From positions 2,480,001 to 2,544,000 of the forward strand of contig NZ_SODF01000001.1 of the NCBI RefSeq assembly GCF_004365875.1: a DNA stretch of 64,000 bases. The letters run 5' to 3'. The notes beneath the pieces were generated by a model. The model was not told the DNA's origin. It searched no databases and saw only the letters and a list, made by a program, of their open reading frames with translations. Numbering within the stretch: position 1 is the stretch's first letter; each line of letters begins with the position of its first letter. Below are positions 49,750-58,960 of this stretch, piece by piece. Made by a program: the position numbers and the translations under genes. Source of the stretch: Kribbella kalugense. GTDB lineage: Bacteria; Actinomycetota; Actinomycetes; Propionibacteriales; Kribbellaceae.

Positions 49750-52626
49750 TTACGCCCGGGTGATGGTGGCGATACGCCAGGTTTGGGTCGGTGGCGTCGT
49801 GGTCAAGGTGATCAGCCTGGTCATAGGTGCTCCGGGCGGGAGCGGGGTCTTCGTTCCAGCACTGTCGATCGCCTGGCCGGCGGTGAGGCGATCGGTTGTT
49901 CTGAGTGTGATCGTCGTCGGCGTACGATGGGTCACTGTTGTGCTGTCGATCTGAATCCGCAGACCCTGCACTCGCACTTGCCGATCGCGGTACGTCGACA
50001 AGAGCGCCCGATCGGCCCGCCAAGGCGAGCTACCGGGAACGTAGATCTGGTCAAGCGCTGCCAAGTCAAGCGTCCAGAACGCCTGCGCACGTTGGACGTC
50101 AAGCGCCTGAAGAGTACGCATCCAGGCAACCGGATCGGTGCCACCCGCGGTCGCCTCGGCCTGTGGAGTCGACGCCGTGGTCCGACCCTCCGACGGCGAC
50201 CCCGACGACTGCCCAGGAACCGTCGGCCGCGCAGGACCCGTAGGTCGCGCGGACGTCGTCGGCCGCCCCGAAGTCGTTGACTGCGTAGGACTCGTTGACT
50301 GCGCCGAAGTCGTCGACTCCACAGGAGTGGTCGGCTGCACAGGAGTGGTCGGCTGCACAGGAGTCGTCGGCTGCGCGCGGGTGGGCTGCGTCTCGCTGGA
50401 GGGCTCCGTCGACTGCGACCCAGCGGAGCGCGCCCCAGTGGAATTCGTCTGCACGGGTTGCGCGGACGAACGCTCCGCTTGAACGATGGCCGGCCTGTCA
50501 AGAATCCGAATCGTGACTGCGCCGATAGCAAGCACGACAACCACGCCCAGCGCGGCCGCAGCAACAGCGCCGAACGTCGGACGCGGGAGCTGGAGAACGA
50601 AGCGACGCAGTACGCGCCCGCGCCGAGCCTGCCTCCGACGCCACGGACGACTGCGCTTCGAACCCGCAGTACCGATTGAAGGCAGCTGAGCTCGACCAGG
50701 TTGCGCAGGTGGTTCTGTAGGCGGCTTCACCGGCGGCGGAGCCAACGGCACACGCGAAAGCGCGAGCGGTTCGTCACCATCCGGACTCTCATCCGACGAG
50801 CCCGGCCGCGGTCCACCAGGAAAACTAGGAACACCAGACGAGCCCGCATCGCCAGACCCACCAGACGACGCCGGGCCGCCGGGAAAGAGCGGAGGCGTCG
50901 CAGCAGGATCCGGAGAAGGCACAACAGGCACCCCAGTCAGCCCATCGCGAGCCGGTTCCGGCATCCCAGCCAGCTCACCGCGAGGCAGTTCTGGCATCCC
51001 AGTCAGCTCACTGCGAGGCGGTTCCGGCATCCCAGTCAGCTCACCGTGAGGCACCTCAGGTAGCCCGGTCGGCCCAACTGGAGGCGCACCAGACACCCCC
51101 GTTCGGTCAATGTGAGAGGCGCTGGACGTCCCAGTCCGGTCAACGGATGACGCACTCGGCACCCCGGTTGCGGCAGTGGAACGGACGACAGCAGTCGCGG
51201 TCGGATCCACGGCAGAGACAACAGACGACACATTCCGCCCAGCAGGAGAGGCACCCGGCAACCCGCTCCGATCAACAGGAGACCAGCCAGACAGCCCGAT
51301 TGAGGCGTCCGGCCCGGCGCCCGCCGTCGCGGCGGGATCCATCGCGGAAACGCCGGGCGCCACAGTCGGCCCGACGGGAGAGCCACCAGACATCCCAATC
51401 CGGTCAGTGGGAGACTCATCAGAGGTCGTCCCCGTTGAGGCGCCTGGTCGGGCGACAGCGGTCGTCGCCGGATCCACGGCCGAGACGACAGGCGACACAG
51501 TCGGTCCAGCTGGAGATGCACCCGGCAAGCCGCTCCGATCGACAGGAGACCATCCAGGCAACCAGGTTGAGTCGCCCGGTCCGCCGACAGCCGTCGCGGT
51601 CGGATCCACCGCGGAAACGGCTGGCGACACAGTCGGCCCAGCAGGAGAGGCACCCGGCAACCCAGTCCGATCAACGGGAGACCAACCAGGCAACCAAGTT
51701 GAGTCGCCCGGTCCGCCCACAGCCGTCGCGGTCGGATCCACCGCGGAAACGGCTGGCGACACAGTCGGCCCAGCAGGAGATGCACCTGGCAACCCGGTCC
51801 GATCAACGGGAGACCATCCAGGCAACCAGGTTGAGTCGCTCGGTCCTGCGACGGGAGTCGTGGTCGGTTCCACCGCAGAGACTTCTGGCGACGCGGGTGG
51901 GCCGACGGGAGCGGCAGCGGGCGTGGCGGTCCAGTCAGCGGGAGAAGTACTCGGCATCCCGGTTGTGGAGGTGGGTGGGCCAAGGGAGGTTGCAGTTGGG
52001 ATCGGGGGGACGGCTAGGTCTATGGGGGTGGGGGCGCCTAGGGAGAGGAGGCGGCGGGGTAGGGCGTGGAGTGGGGTTGTGGTGAAGAACTCTGGGGTGA
52101 AGATCTTGGGGTCTGCGCCTGCTTGGTGGGACAGGGTGGCGAGCGCGTGCAGGTCAGCGGTCGACGGGCCGGCGTGCAGGGTGGCGTCGGTCAGAATCGG
52201 GCGGCCGATGGCGTCGAACAGGATGTTATGGGGAGTGATATTGCCGTGTGTTAGCCCGGAGCGGTGGAGGTAGTTCACGGCCTCGGCCATTGGGGTTAGG
52301 ACGGTGATCAACTCGCCGTGGGACAGGCGGCCGCGGCGGTCGAGGAGTGTGGCGAGGCTACCGGCGGTGAGGAACTGACTGATGAGGATCCAGTCGGTCT
52401 CGGTCTCGCGTACTTCCATCAACCGGGCGATGTGTGGGTGGCGGATGCGGGCCAGCACGCTCAGGTCTTCGCGGAGTCTTCGCTGGTCAGGAAGCGTGTT
52501 GATCGGTAGGTATTTGAGCGTCGCGTTGCGGCCCGAAACACGGTCACGTACCTGCCAGATAGTGCCGGCCGATCCGGACCCGAGCTTCCGGCGCAGGCTG
52601 TAACCGGCGATGTCTGCAAGGTCCAT
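49750..52626 (-). CDS. Repeat-rich transmembrane pseudokinase (Ser/Thr kinase fold, predicted inactive)
   Basis: Start taken at ATG 52626 (MDLADIAGYSLRRKLGSGSA), 958 residues; the frame stays open to a GTG at 52716. Residues 1-200 are a Hanks-type kinase domain with a glycine loop and Lys38 (ATLK). However, the catalytic loop reads HGNITPHN (His127-Gly128-Asn129), so the HRD Asp is Asn and the KP Lys is Thr. DFG is replaced by Asp-Ala-Thr. Residues about 245-480 hold 44-residue tandem repeats, then come shorter ELTGMPE repeats, a basic stretch, a transmembrane helix near 684-705, a TTPVQPTTPVQ stalk and a C-terminal extracellular domain of about 120 residues. It may be a ligand sensor or scaffold. 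Confidence 0.8.
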   Translation of the reverse strand: MDLADIAGYSLRRKLGSGSAGTIWQVRDRVSGRNATLKYLPINTLPDQRRLREDLSVLARIRHPHIARLMEVRETETDWILISQFLTAGSLATLLDRRGRLSHGELITVLTPMAEAVNYLHRSGLTHGNITPHNILFDAIGRPILTDATLHAGPSTADLHALATLSHQAGADPKIFTPEFFTTTPLHALPRRLLSLGAPTPIDLAVPPIPTATSLGPPTSTTGMPSTSPADWTATPAAAPVGPPASPEVSAVEPTTTPVAGPSDSTWLPGWSPVDRTGLPGASPAGPTVSPAVSAVDPTATAVGGPGDSTWLPGWSPVDRTGLPGASPAGPTVSPAVSAVDPTATAVGGPGDSTWLPGWSPVDRSGLPGASPAGPTVSPVVSAVDPATTAVARPGASTGTTSDESPTDRIGMSGGSPVGPTVAPGVSAMDPAATAGAGPDASIGLSGWSPVDRSGLPGASPAGRNVSSVVSAVDPTATAVVRSTAATGVPSASSVDRTGTSSASHIDRTGVSGAPPVGPTGLPEVPHGELTGMPEPPRSELTGMPELPRGELAGMPEPARDGLTGVPVVPSPDPAATPPLFPGGPASSGGSGDAGSSGVPSFPGGPRPGSSDESPDGDEPLALSRVPLAPPPVKPPTEPPAQPGRAQLPSIGTAGSKRSRPWRRRQARRGRVLRRFVLQLPRPTFGAVAAAALGVVVVLAIGAVTIRILDRPAIVQAERSSAQPVQTNSTGARSAGSQSTEPSSETQPTRAQPTTPVQPTTPVQPTTPVESTTSAQSTSPTQSTTSGRPTTSARPTGPARPTVPGQSSGSPSEGRTTASTPQAEATAGGTDPVAWMRTLQALDVQRAQAFWTLDLAALDQIYVPGSSPWRADRALLSTYRDRQVRVQGLRIQIDSTTVTHRTPTTITLRTTDRLTAGQAIDSAGTKTPLPPGAPMTRLITLTTTPPTQTWRIATITRA
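51494..51889. repeat. 132-bp coding tandem repeats within the pseudokinase gene
   Basis: Three in-phase copies, 51494-51625, 51626-51757 and 51758-51889, encode 44-residue units (GPTVSPAVSAVDPTATAV and on to SPVDRTGLPGASPA). The last two are nearly identical at DNA level, and more diverged copies extend to about 51190. The near-identity points to recent expansion by slippage or unequal exchange. Confidence 0.85.
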
Positions 52627-52967
52627 GCCCAAGAGGATGCACTGATCGCGCCACCGCCCGTCGAAGTTATCCACAAGGGGTGCTCGTTGCTCGACTGACT
52701 CGACGTCGCGCATCACAGCACCGGAATCGGCCTGAGTCAGCTGGGCTTCAGGTCAGCTCGGCCTGGTACCTCGCAGTACCCACGGCGCCGCCGCCGGAAC
52801 CAGTCCTGAGGTGTGATCGGCCACTCGCGAAAGGTCCAACTCGAGCCCGCCTACGCACAGGCGACGCCTTGGTGCTGGCCTCCCGGGCCGAGTGCATTGC
52901 GGGAGGTCGAGGCGGGCAGGGCACTGTTTGACGTCGGCCGGCTTCAGATGTGTTTGCTCGCTGCGCG
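52627..52967. other. Region between pseudokinase and HNH genes
   Basis: If the pseudokinase starts at 52626, these 341 bases hold no gene I can support. The pseudokinase promoter should be here on the - strand. A lone TTATCCACA (52667-52675) matches a DnaA box, but no others cluster with it. The right part is the 3' flank of the HNH gene. Confidence 0.6.
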
Positions 52968-55082
52968 TCAGAACGGGGCCGGATCCGCGGCAGAGGGTCG
53001 GTGGCTTGCGAGCTCGGAGTCGCTTGCGACGTGGGCAGCAGGATTCCGACTTGGTGTTGGGTGGATTGGGGGTTGTTTGGCGGGAGGTTGCGGGCGGGTT
53101 GGGGGCTGTTGGTTGGCGGTGGGGTTGTTGGTGATTGGGCCTCGTGCTGGGGGGACGGTTGTGTAGCGGTGGCCGGTGGGAGCAATGAGAGTGACTGAGC
53201 CGTCGGGGTGGTTGGTGGTGGACCAGCCCCACTGTGGGGTGTCTTTGATTACGTGGTGGAACTCGCAGTAGGGGGCGAGTCCGGACAAGCTGGTGCGGCC
53301 TGATTGTGCGAACGGTGTGCCGTGGTCGCGGTCGCATTCGCGGGACGTTCGGTTGCAGCCCGGCCAGGCGCAGGTTGGGTGGCGTGCGAGGAGAGTTTCG
53401 CTGACCACTGCTCCGGGGTCATGGCGGGTGGTGGAGGCCTCGAGTACGGCTCCGTTGATCGGGTCGGTCAGGAGTCTTCGCCAGGTCCCGTCGGCGGCGA
53501 TGCGGCGGGCCATCTCGGCTGGGATGGGGCCGTATCCGGTGAGCTCGCAGGGGTCGTCGTCCAGGCCGAGCAGGGTGGTGGCGGGGATGAGTACTTCGAT
53601 GTGTGGGCGGCGTCGGTGCTGGTCCGGGAGTCTGCGGCCGAGCCAGTCGATGCCGTTGCGTAGCAGTTGCTCGAACAGGTCTGACGTGACGTCGGCGCGT
53701 CGTTGTTCGGCGGTCCGCTCATCACGCGACCGACCGCGATCCCCGGTCCCGGCGCCGACCGCGGGATCGGCGCTCGCCTCTGGATCTGGCTCGAGTCTCG
53801 CGGCCGATCCAGTTGCCGATGTGGTCAACGGTGTGGTCGAGCCGGTGGTCGGCGTGGTCGTGCTGTCCGACGTGGTCGGAGTACCTGCGTTGGTCGGCGT
53901 ACCAGCGTTGGTTGGGGCGGTCGTGTTTGGGGTGGGGCGTTTGGCTAGGTTGGCTAGGGCTTGGATTACTACCCACATTTGCTGGATTTTGTCGGCGGTG
54001 TGGACGACCCAGAGGCCAGCCATGCCGTCGGGTAGCGGGACGATTTTGCAGGTGCGTTCTGTGACGGCTTCGCGGTGGCGGTCGGCTTCGGTGGCGGCGG
54101 CGTACTTGGCGACTTGGGTGCGTAGGGATCGGCGGAGGTTCGCGTGGGTTTGGGTGGCGGCTCGGCGGAGTACGTGGGATTCGACTGCCTGGGCGTCGGC
54201 GTCTGAGAGGGAGCGGGTGGCTTCGGAGATCGACAGTGCCTTGGACCAGGTCAGAGCGCCGGTCTTCAGGGCGGCGTGGGTCGCGGTCAACGGGCCGGTT
54301 AGTTGGAGGGCGGTGTCGATGTGGCGGGCGGCCGTGTCTGTTGAGAGGTGTAGCGCGGCACCGATTTCGGCGGCCCAAGAACGCTCGGGGTCGATCGGAC
54401 GGCCTGAACCATCGAGCCGAGGTGGGCATGGCCGGCCGGTCCGCTGGTCGGCGTGTTGGGCTCGGCGCTGGCGGTAGAACGAGGCGGTTGCGCTGGCCTT
54501 GATCGATTCTGCCCAGCTGATCATTCGGGCGGCGGCTTTGACGAGTTCGATTAGGGCGATTGGCGACTCGTACTGGGGGCGGACCGGTTCGAGTGCGGCG
54601 GCGAGGGCGGCGCCCGGCGGTAGGAATACCCACGTGGGTGCGTTGCGGCGCAGCATGGCCCGCTCTACTTCGTCCTGTTCGACTCCGGCCCACAGCTCCC
54701 ACTCCAGGGCATCGACTGCGGACATCGGTGGGAAGTCGTCGTACAGGTCTTCCTCGGAGAACAGCCTTGGGCCGTTGGGGTCGTCCGGGTCGCACAGGTC
54801 GTCGGGTGGGGCGAGCGCACCAGCCGCCTCCATCGCCGCCAGGTCGGCTGCCAGCTCGGCCTCGAAGCGCTCGGCCAGCACGGCGTTGAAACGTGCGGGC
54901 TGCTCGATGTCGGCGTACCCAGGCGATTCTGCCGATGATGTGATCGACGGCTGCAGTGGTGAGGCGATGCCAGGTGCGGCGGAGGTAGACGGGGTCAGAC
55001 CGGGTGGGGCGACGGGCATGTCGGTGCTTCCGGGGAAGCGCTGGTCTCCGGGGGTTGGGGGTGACACCGACGTCATCGTCAT
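52968..55082 (-). CDS. DUF222 / 13E12-repeat family HNH endonuclease
   Basis: 704 residues from ATG 55082. A Ser/Pro/Thr-rich N-terminus leads to a DUF222 region (about 100-390) with [20 protein letters not shown] and [21 protein letters not shown] Thr-rich insert containing [17 protein letters not shown] lies near 395-425. The HNH domain (about 560-620) shows [20 protein letters not shown] and [16 protein letters not shown], with the metal-binding Cys/His pairs. The C-terminus is Pro-rich. The family is multicopy in Actinobacteria and includes mycobacterial REP13E12 elements. A near-consensus LexA box lies 12 bases upstream, implying DNA-damage control. Confidence 0.9.
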   Translation of the reverse strand: MTMTSVSPPTPGDQRFPGSTDMPVAPPGLTPSTSAAPGIASPLQPSITSSAESPGYADIEQPARFNAVLAERFEAELAADLAAMEAAGALAPPDDLCDPDDPNGPRLFSEEDLYDDFPPMSAVDALEWELWAGVEQDEVERAMLRRNAPTWVFLPPGAALAAALEPVRPQYESPIALIELVKAAARMISWAESIKASATASFYRQRRAQHADQRTGRPCPPRLDGSGRPIDPERSWAAEIGAALHLSTDTAARHIDTALQLTGPLTATHAALKTGALTWSKALSISEATRSLSDADAQAVESHVLRRAATQTHANLRRSLRTQVAKYAAATEADRHREAVTERTCKIVPLPDGMAGLWVVHTADKIQQMWVVIQALANLAKRPTPNTTAPTNAGTPTNAGTPTTSDSTTTPTTGSTTPLTTSATGSAARLEPDPEASADPAVGAGTGDRGRSRDERTAEQRRADVTSDLFEQLLRNGIDWLGRRLPDQHRRRPHIEVLIPATTLLGLDDDPCELTGYGPIPAEMARRIAADGTWRRLLTDPINGAVLEASTTRHDPGAVVSETLLARHPTCAWPGCNRTSRECDRDHGTPFAQSGRTSLSGLAPYCEFHHVIKDTPQWGWSTTNHPDGSVTLIAPTGHRYTTVPPARGPITNNPTANQQPPTRPQPPAKQPPIHPTPSRNPAAHVASDSELASHRPSAADPAPF

Positions 55083-55093
55083 GTGACTATATT

Positions 55094-55107
55094 AGAACAT
55101 GTGTTCG
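55094..55107 (-). promoter_or_regulatory. LexA (SOS) box upstream of the HNH endonuclease gene
   Basis: AGAACATGTGTTCG matches the actinobacterial LexA consensus CGAACRNRYGTTYG at 13 of 14 positions. It lies 11 bases upstream of the HNH start codon on the - strand, close enough to cover its promoter. A second partial element (GTTCGACTCGAAC) directly adjoins it. Confidence 0.8.
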
Positions 55108-55168
55108 ACTCGAACAAATCGAGTGCGGAGGTGATGGAGGGCACCTGCTGGCGTGGTTGTGGGGCGCT

Positions 55169-55174
55169 TACACT
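55169..55174 (+). promoter_or_regulatory. Putative -10 element for a leaderless lipB transcript
   Basis: TACACT is followed by seven bases and the GTG at 55182. The GGAGG at 55176-55180 is too close to the GTG to act as a ribosome site, so leaderless initiation is more likely. Confidence 0.5.
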
Positions 55175-55181
55175 CGGAGGT

Positions 55182-55898
55182 GTGAGGGCTATCAAGTATG
55201 TGGAAGCCGGATTCGGGGCCGACGCGGTGGACTACGAGACCGCGTGGGCGGAGCAGCGGCGTCTGCACGCGGAAGTTGCCGAGGGCACCGGTTCGGACAC
55301 GGTGATCCTGCTGGAGCACCCGCCGGTGTATACGGCAGGCAAGCGCACTGAGCCGCAGGAGCGGCCGGTTGACGGTACGCCGGTTGTGGACGTGGATCGC
55401 GGCGGGAAGATCACTTGGCACGGTCCGGGTCAGCTGGTTGGGTACCCGATCGTGAAGCTTGCCTCACATGTGTACGTCGTGGACTACGTTCGGCGGCTCG
55501 AGGAGGCGTTGATCGGGGTTTGTGCGGAGCTTGGCGTGAAGACCGGGCGGGTCAAGGGCCGCAGTGGGGTCTGGGTTGCGGCCGATGATCGCGGCCGGGA
55601 GCGGAAGGTCGCGGCGATCGGGATTCGCGTTGCGCAAGGTGTGACGATGCACGGCTTCTCGCTGAACTGCAGCAACGACCTCACCTGGTACGACCGGATC
55701 GTGCCGTGCGGCATCTCGGATGCGGACGTGACGACGCTGTCGAAGGAGCTTGGCCGCGAGGTGGCGGTGACTGAGGTGCTGGATTCGGTACGGCGGCACC
55801 TGGACGAGTTGCTCGCGTGGGACGAGTACGAGCGCAGCCCGGACATCGAGCACGCTGACGAGGAGCCAACCGCGATCACGTACGGCCTGACGGTCTGA
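55182..55898 (+). CDS. lipB: Lipoyl(octanoyl) transferase
   Basis: Start at GTG 55182 ([20 protein letters not shown]) gives 238 residues. The octanoyl-binding motifs [20 protein letters not shown] and [20 protein letters not shown] (catalytic Lys) are clear, and [20 protein letters not shown] holds the catalytic Cys. LipB moves octanoate from acyl carrier protein to the lipoyl domains of enzymes such as SucB. The usual partner lipA is not downstream; sulfatase genes occupy that place. Confidence 0.94.
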   Translation: MRAIKYVEAGFGADAVDYETAWAEQRRLHAEVAEGTGSDTVILLEHPPVYTAGKRTEPQERPVDGTPVVDVDRGGKITWHGPGQLVGYPIVKLASHVYVVDYVRRLEEALIGVCAELGVKTGRVKGRSGVWVAADDRGRERKVAAIGIRVAQGVTMHGFSLNCSNDLTWYDRIVPCGISDADVTTLSKELGREVAVTEVLDSVRRHLDELLAWDEYERSPDIEHADEEPTAITYGLTV

Positions 55899-56085
55899 GG
55901 CGACGCGCCGTCGCGTGCGGCGCCCGCCAGAGCAGGTGTGCGCGAGCGTCCGGTCAGAGCGCAGCTCGAAACACGCAGTCCGAGTGGGAGCGCGACAACG
56001 CACCCCGTCAGTGCAGCGCTGCGAGACGCCCACCAGAGTGACGTCGTTGGTCACCAGCGTGAGGCGTCGTGTGTGTTGGGTGGGG

Positions 56086-57516
56086 TTAGGGGGTTGGGAG
56101 TGGGGGGAGGCCTACTTTGGTGCGCCAGGTGGTGTGTTGGGTTTGGAGGTGGGTGGCGATGGCGGAGTGGGTGGTGTAGTGGTTGGTTTGTTCGGTGATG
56201 TCTTCGGCTAGGTTTGCTAGGAACCAGCCCTCGCCCATGGGGGCGTGTTCGTAGGACTTCAGGTGTTGGGTGTTGGCGTCGTTGGCGACCCAGCTGAGTT
56301 TCCAGGGGCCTGATCGGACGGCCCATTGGAATTCGCAGTCCCAGTGGAGGGTCTCGTGTTGGAGGTCGGACTCGCCGGCGAGGGTCGGGAGGATGTTGAG
56401 GCCGTCGAAGGCCTCCCCCGCGGCTTCCGCGGCGCCCTCGACTCCCGCGGCTCCGGCGACTCCCACGGCCCCCGTGGCGCCTGCGGCTGCGGTCAGGGTG
56501 GGGACTAGGTCGAGGGTGCTGACCAGGGCGTCGGTGCGGCGGCCGGCTGGTAGGTGGCCTGGCCAGCGCCAGATCATCGGGATGCGGATGCCGCCGTCCC
56601 ACAGCGTGTACTTCGTTCCGCGGAGCGGGGTGTTGTCGCCGAAGTTGCAGGTCGAGCCGCCGTTGTCGGTGATGTAGACGACGATGGTGTCGTCGCCGGC
56701 GGCGTCGAGGAGCCGGCCGATCTCGGCGTCCATCAGTTCCAGTTGGGCGAGGTAGTACTCGCGGCCGTGCGGCAGGTTCGGCACGATCACGTCGTCGTAC
56801 CACTCGACGAACGAGCCGTCGGTGTCGGGCGACCAGTCGTGGAAGGCCGGTAGACCGCGTGCTTCGAGCTCGGAGTCGGGCAGCTGCCAGCAGAAGTTGT
56901 GGACGGCGTTGAAGGCCACCATGCAGAAGTACGGTCGCTCGTCCTCAGCGGTCATGAACTCCCCCGCGCGTCGGCCGAACTCGGCCGTCAGGAAGCCCTC
57001 GTGCTCGACCGGTGTGTCGCCGGACAGCAGTGGTTGCACGGCCATGTGGTGCGCTGCGGGCTGGCCGTACGACGTCATTGCGTCGTCCGAGTGGTGCAGG
57101 TAGTTCAGGCGGCCGAAGGACTGCCCAGCCAGTCCGTAGAGCGTCTCCTCGAAACCGTGGTGCGGCGGACAACCCCTGTCCCCCACGTTCTCTTGGCCGT
57201 AGTGCACCTTGCCGAAGTACCCGGTCCGGTAGCCCTGGTCACGCAGGAGTTCTGCAAGCGTCGGTACGTCGTTCGGCGGGAACGCGGCCGACTCGAACCA
57301 CTGACCGCCCCACCGCTGCTGGTAGCGCCCGGAGATGATCGCGGCCCGGGACGGACTGCAGATCGGTGCGGTCACATAAGCGTCCGTGCAGGTGACGCCC
57401 TCCGCAGCGAGGCGGTCCAGAGCCGGCGTGTGTACGTCGGGGTGCAGGCCGAGCCCGCCGCGATCGGCGTACCCGTGGTCGTCGGAAACGATCAGCAGAA
57501 TGTTGGGCGCGGTCAT
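56086..57516 (-). CDS. Sulfatase (formylglycine type), first of pair
   Basis: 476 residues. The N-terminal metal-binding segment NILLIVSDDHGYAD is followed by the sulfatase signature ICSPSRAAIISGRYQ, with Cys53 to be converted to formylglycine. An Ala/Gly-rich insert (TAAAGATGAVGVAGAAGVEG) near residue 340 is unusual and low in complexity. No signal peptide is seen, so it should act inside the cell. The gene lies six bases after another sulfatase gene on the same strand; no maturation enzyme is adjacent. The substrate could be a sulfated sugar or other ester. Confidence 0.9.
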   Translation of the reverse strand: MTAPNILLIVSDDHGYADRGGLGLHPDVHTPALDRLAAEGVTCTDAYVTAPICSPSRAAIISGRYQQRWGGQWFESAAFPPNDVPTLAELLRDQGYRTGYFGKVHYGQENVGDRGCPPHHGFEETLYGLAGQSFGRLNYLHHSDDAMTSYGQPAAHHMAVQPLLSGDTPVEHEGFLTAEFGRRAGEFMTAEDERPYFCMVAFNAVHNFCWQLPDSELEARGLPAFHDWSPDTDGSFVEWYDDVIVPNLPHGREYYLAQLELMDAEIGRLLDAAGDDTIVVYITDNGGSTCNFGDNTPLRGTKYTLWDGGIRIPMIWRWPGHLPAGRRTDALVSTLDLVPTLTAAAGATGAVGVAGAAGVEGAAEAAGEAFDGLNILPTLAGESDLQHETLHWDCEFQWAVRSGPWKLSWVANDANTQHLKSYEHAPMGEGWFLANLAEDITEQTNHYTTHSAIATHLQTQHTTWRTKVGLPPLPTP

Positions 57517-57521
57517 GGAGC

Positions 57522-58841
57522 TCAGCCTCTCGAAGCAGTCGAGGCCGCCATCCGGGCAGCCTGGTCGGATTTGGCCCGGGCGTCGGTCGCATCGGGGTCC
57601 AGCAGCAATCTCAGCTCGGCATCCAGGCGCCGCACCAGAGGTGGATCACCGGACAGGTCGTGGAGCTCGAGTGGGTCGTCGGCGAGGTTGAAGACCTGGG
57701 GTGGGTGCTCGGCGCCGTAGTAGCAGTACTTCCACGGTCCGGACTTGAGCATGAAGCCTCCGTCGACCATTCCTTGGGCGTGGTACTCCGAGAGCACCGG
57801 GCGGTCCACGGGGTCGAGCAAGGTGTGACCGGGAAGAGCTGGGTCCGCAGAGAGGCCGGCTATGTCGCGGAGTGTCGGCAGCAGGTCGACCAGGCTGACC
57901 TGCGCATCGGTCCGGCCTGCAGACAGGGACGGGTGACGCAGGAGGAGCGGAATGCGTACTGCGGGCTCGTAGAAGCACTGCTTCTGCCAGATGCCCTGGT
58001 GGCCGGCCATTTCACCGTGATCGCTGGTGTAGATGACCACTGTGTCGTCCGGTACTGCGGCCAGCAGCCGGCCGATCTGGTGGTCGAGGTGACTGATCAG
58101 CGCCCAATAGCAGACCGTCGCCTCCCGGAACTGCTCCTCTGTCAGCGACTCGTCGTTGCGGAAGCCATGTCGGAGCAACGAGATCACTGGGTGCTGGTCG
58201 TCAGCAGCAGCTGGCAGTTCGACATCGGCGGCGTCGTACAGCGCACGGAACTCCGGTGGGGCGACCAACGGAAAGTGCGGATGCATGTAGCCGACGTACA
58301 GCAGGAATGGGTCCTCACCAGGTGCACGCAGGAAGTCCACAGCGGCGTCGGTAGCAGCGATGTCGTGCTGCGTGTGCACGTGGTCGCCGGTGCCCTGTTC
58401 GGTGACGTGTGAGTTGGTGGGCCGCCGCCAGTCCGGCGTACGACGGGGTGGACGGCCGCTGTGGTCGAGCCAGAAGGCCAGGTCGTCGGTGAGGCGTCTG
58501 TCGAAGCCCAGCAAGCGGTCTGGTCCGTTGAAATGCGTTCGACCCGCGATCACCGAGGTGTAGCCGGCCTCGCGCAGATGGTGACCCCAGGTGCGGTACG
58601 ACGGCCCTGGGATCACGCCGTTGTCCCAGGCCCCGATCTGGTGCACGTACCGACCAGACAGCAGCGACAGCCGAGACGGGACGCACATCGGGCTGTTTGT
58701 GTACGCGCGGTCGAACGAAAGGCCCTGTGCGGCCAGGCGATCCAGATGCGGTGTCTGGACGTGCGAGTGGCCGGCCCACCCGGCTGCGGCGGCGGTGTGC
58801 TCGTCAGACAGGACTACGAGGATGTTCGGAGGACGGTCCAC
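57522..58841 (-). CDS. Sulfatase (formylglycine type), second of pair
   Basis: 439 residues. NILVVLSDEHTAAAAG supplies the metal ligands, and MCVPSRLSLLSGRYVHQIGA is the signature, with Cys53 as the formylglycine precursor. The later DGGFMLKSGPWKYCYYGAEH region and the YTSDHGEMAGHQGIWQKQCF segment resemble choline-sulfatase and related subfamilies. It lacks a signal peptide. It is the upstream gene of a two-sulfatase operon, and the pair may act in turn on one substrate. Confidence 0.9.
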   Translation of the reverse strand: MDRPPNILVVLSDEHTAAAAGWAGHSHVQTPHLDRLAAQGLSFDRAYTNSPMCVPSRLSLLSGRYVHQIGAWDNGVIPGPSYRTWGHHLREAGYTSVIAGRTHFNGPDRLLGFDRRLTDDLAFWLDHSGRPPRRTPDWRRPTNSHVTEQGTGDHVHTQHDIAATDAAVDFLRAPGEDPFLLYVGYMHPHFPLVAPPEFRALYDAADVELPAAADDQHPVISLLRHGFRNDESLTEEQFREATVCYWALISHLDHQIGRLLAAVPDDTVVIYTSDHGEMAGHQGIWQKQCFYEPAVRIPLLLRHPSLSAGRTDAQVSLVDLLPTLRDIAGLSADPALPGHTLLDPVDRPVLSEYHAQGMVDGGFMLKSGPWKYCYYGAEHPPQVFNLADDPLELHDLSGDPPLVRRLDAELRLLLDPDATDARAKSDQAARMAASTASRG

Positions 58842-58948
58842 GGGTACAGCCTAGGCAAACGGTTGCCGGTGCGCTTGGGGCGGATGTGTCTGGTGTGGCG
58901 TTCCGGAAGGCGCCGAAGTGTCTGCGGGGTGTGACGGCAGATCGTCGC

Positions 58949-58954
58949 TACCTT
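58949..58954 (+). promoter_or_regulatory. Putative -10 element for a leaderless membrane-protein transcript
   Basis: TACCTT is followed by six bases and the GTG at 58961. No ribosome site is present. Spacing is the same as at 19423 and 26957. Confidence 0.5.
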
Positions 58955-58960
58955 GGGGTT

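Noticed and set aside
52667..52675. TTATCCACA as a DnaA box and possible origin
   Set aside because: A single perfect box without a cluster, without AT-rich DNA and without dnaA/dnaN neighbours is not evidence of an origin.
55899..56085. Possible small gene between lipB and the sulfatases
   Set aside because: Open frames here are short, lack ribosome sites and give low-complexity products. Only a GCGACG/CGTCGC hairpin near 55900 stands out.
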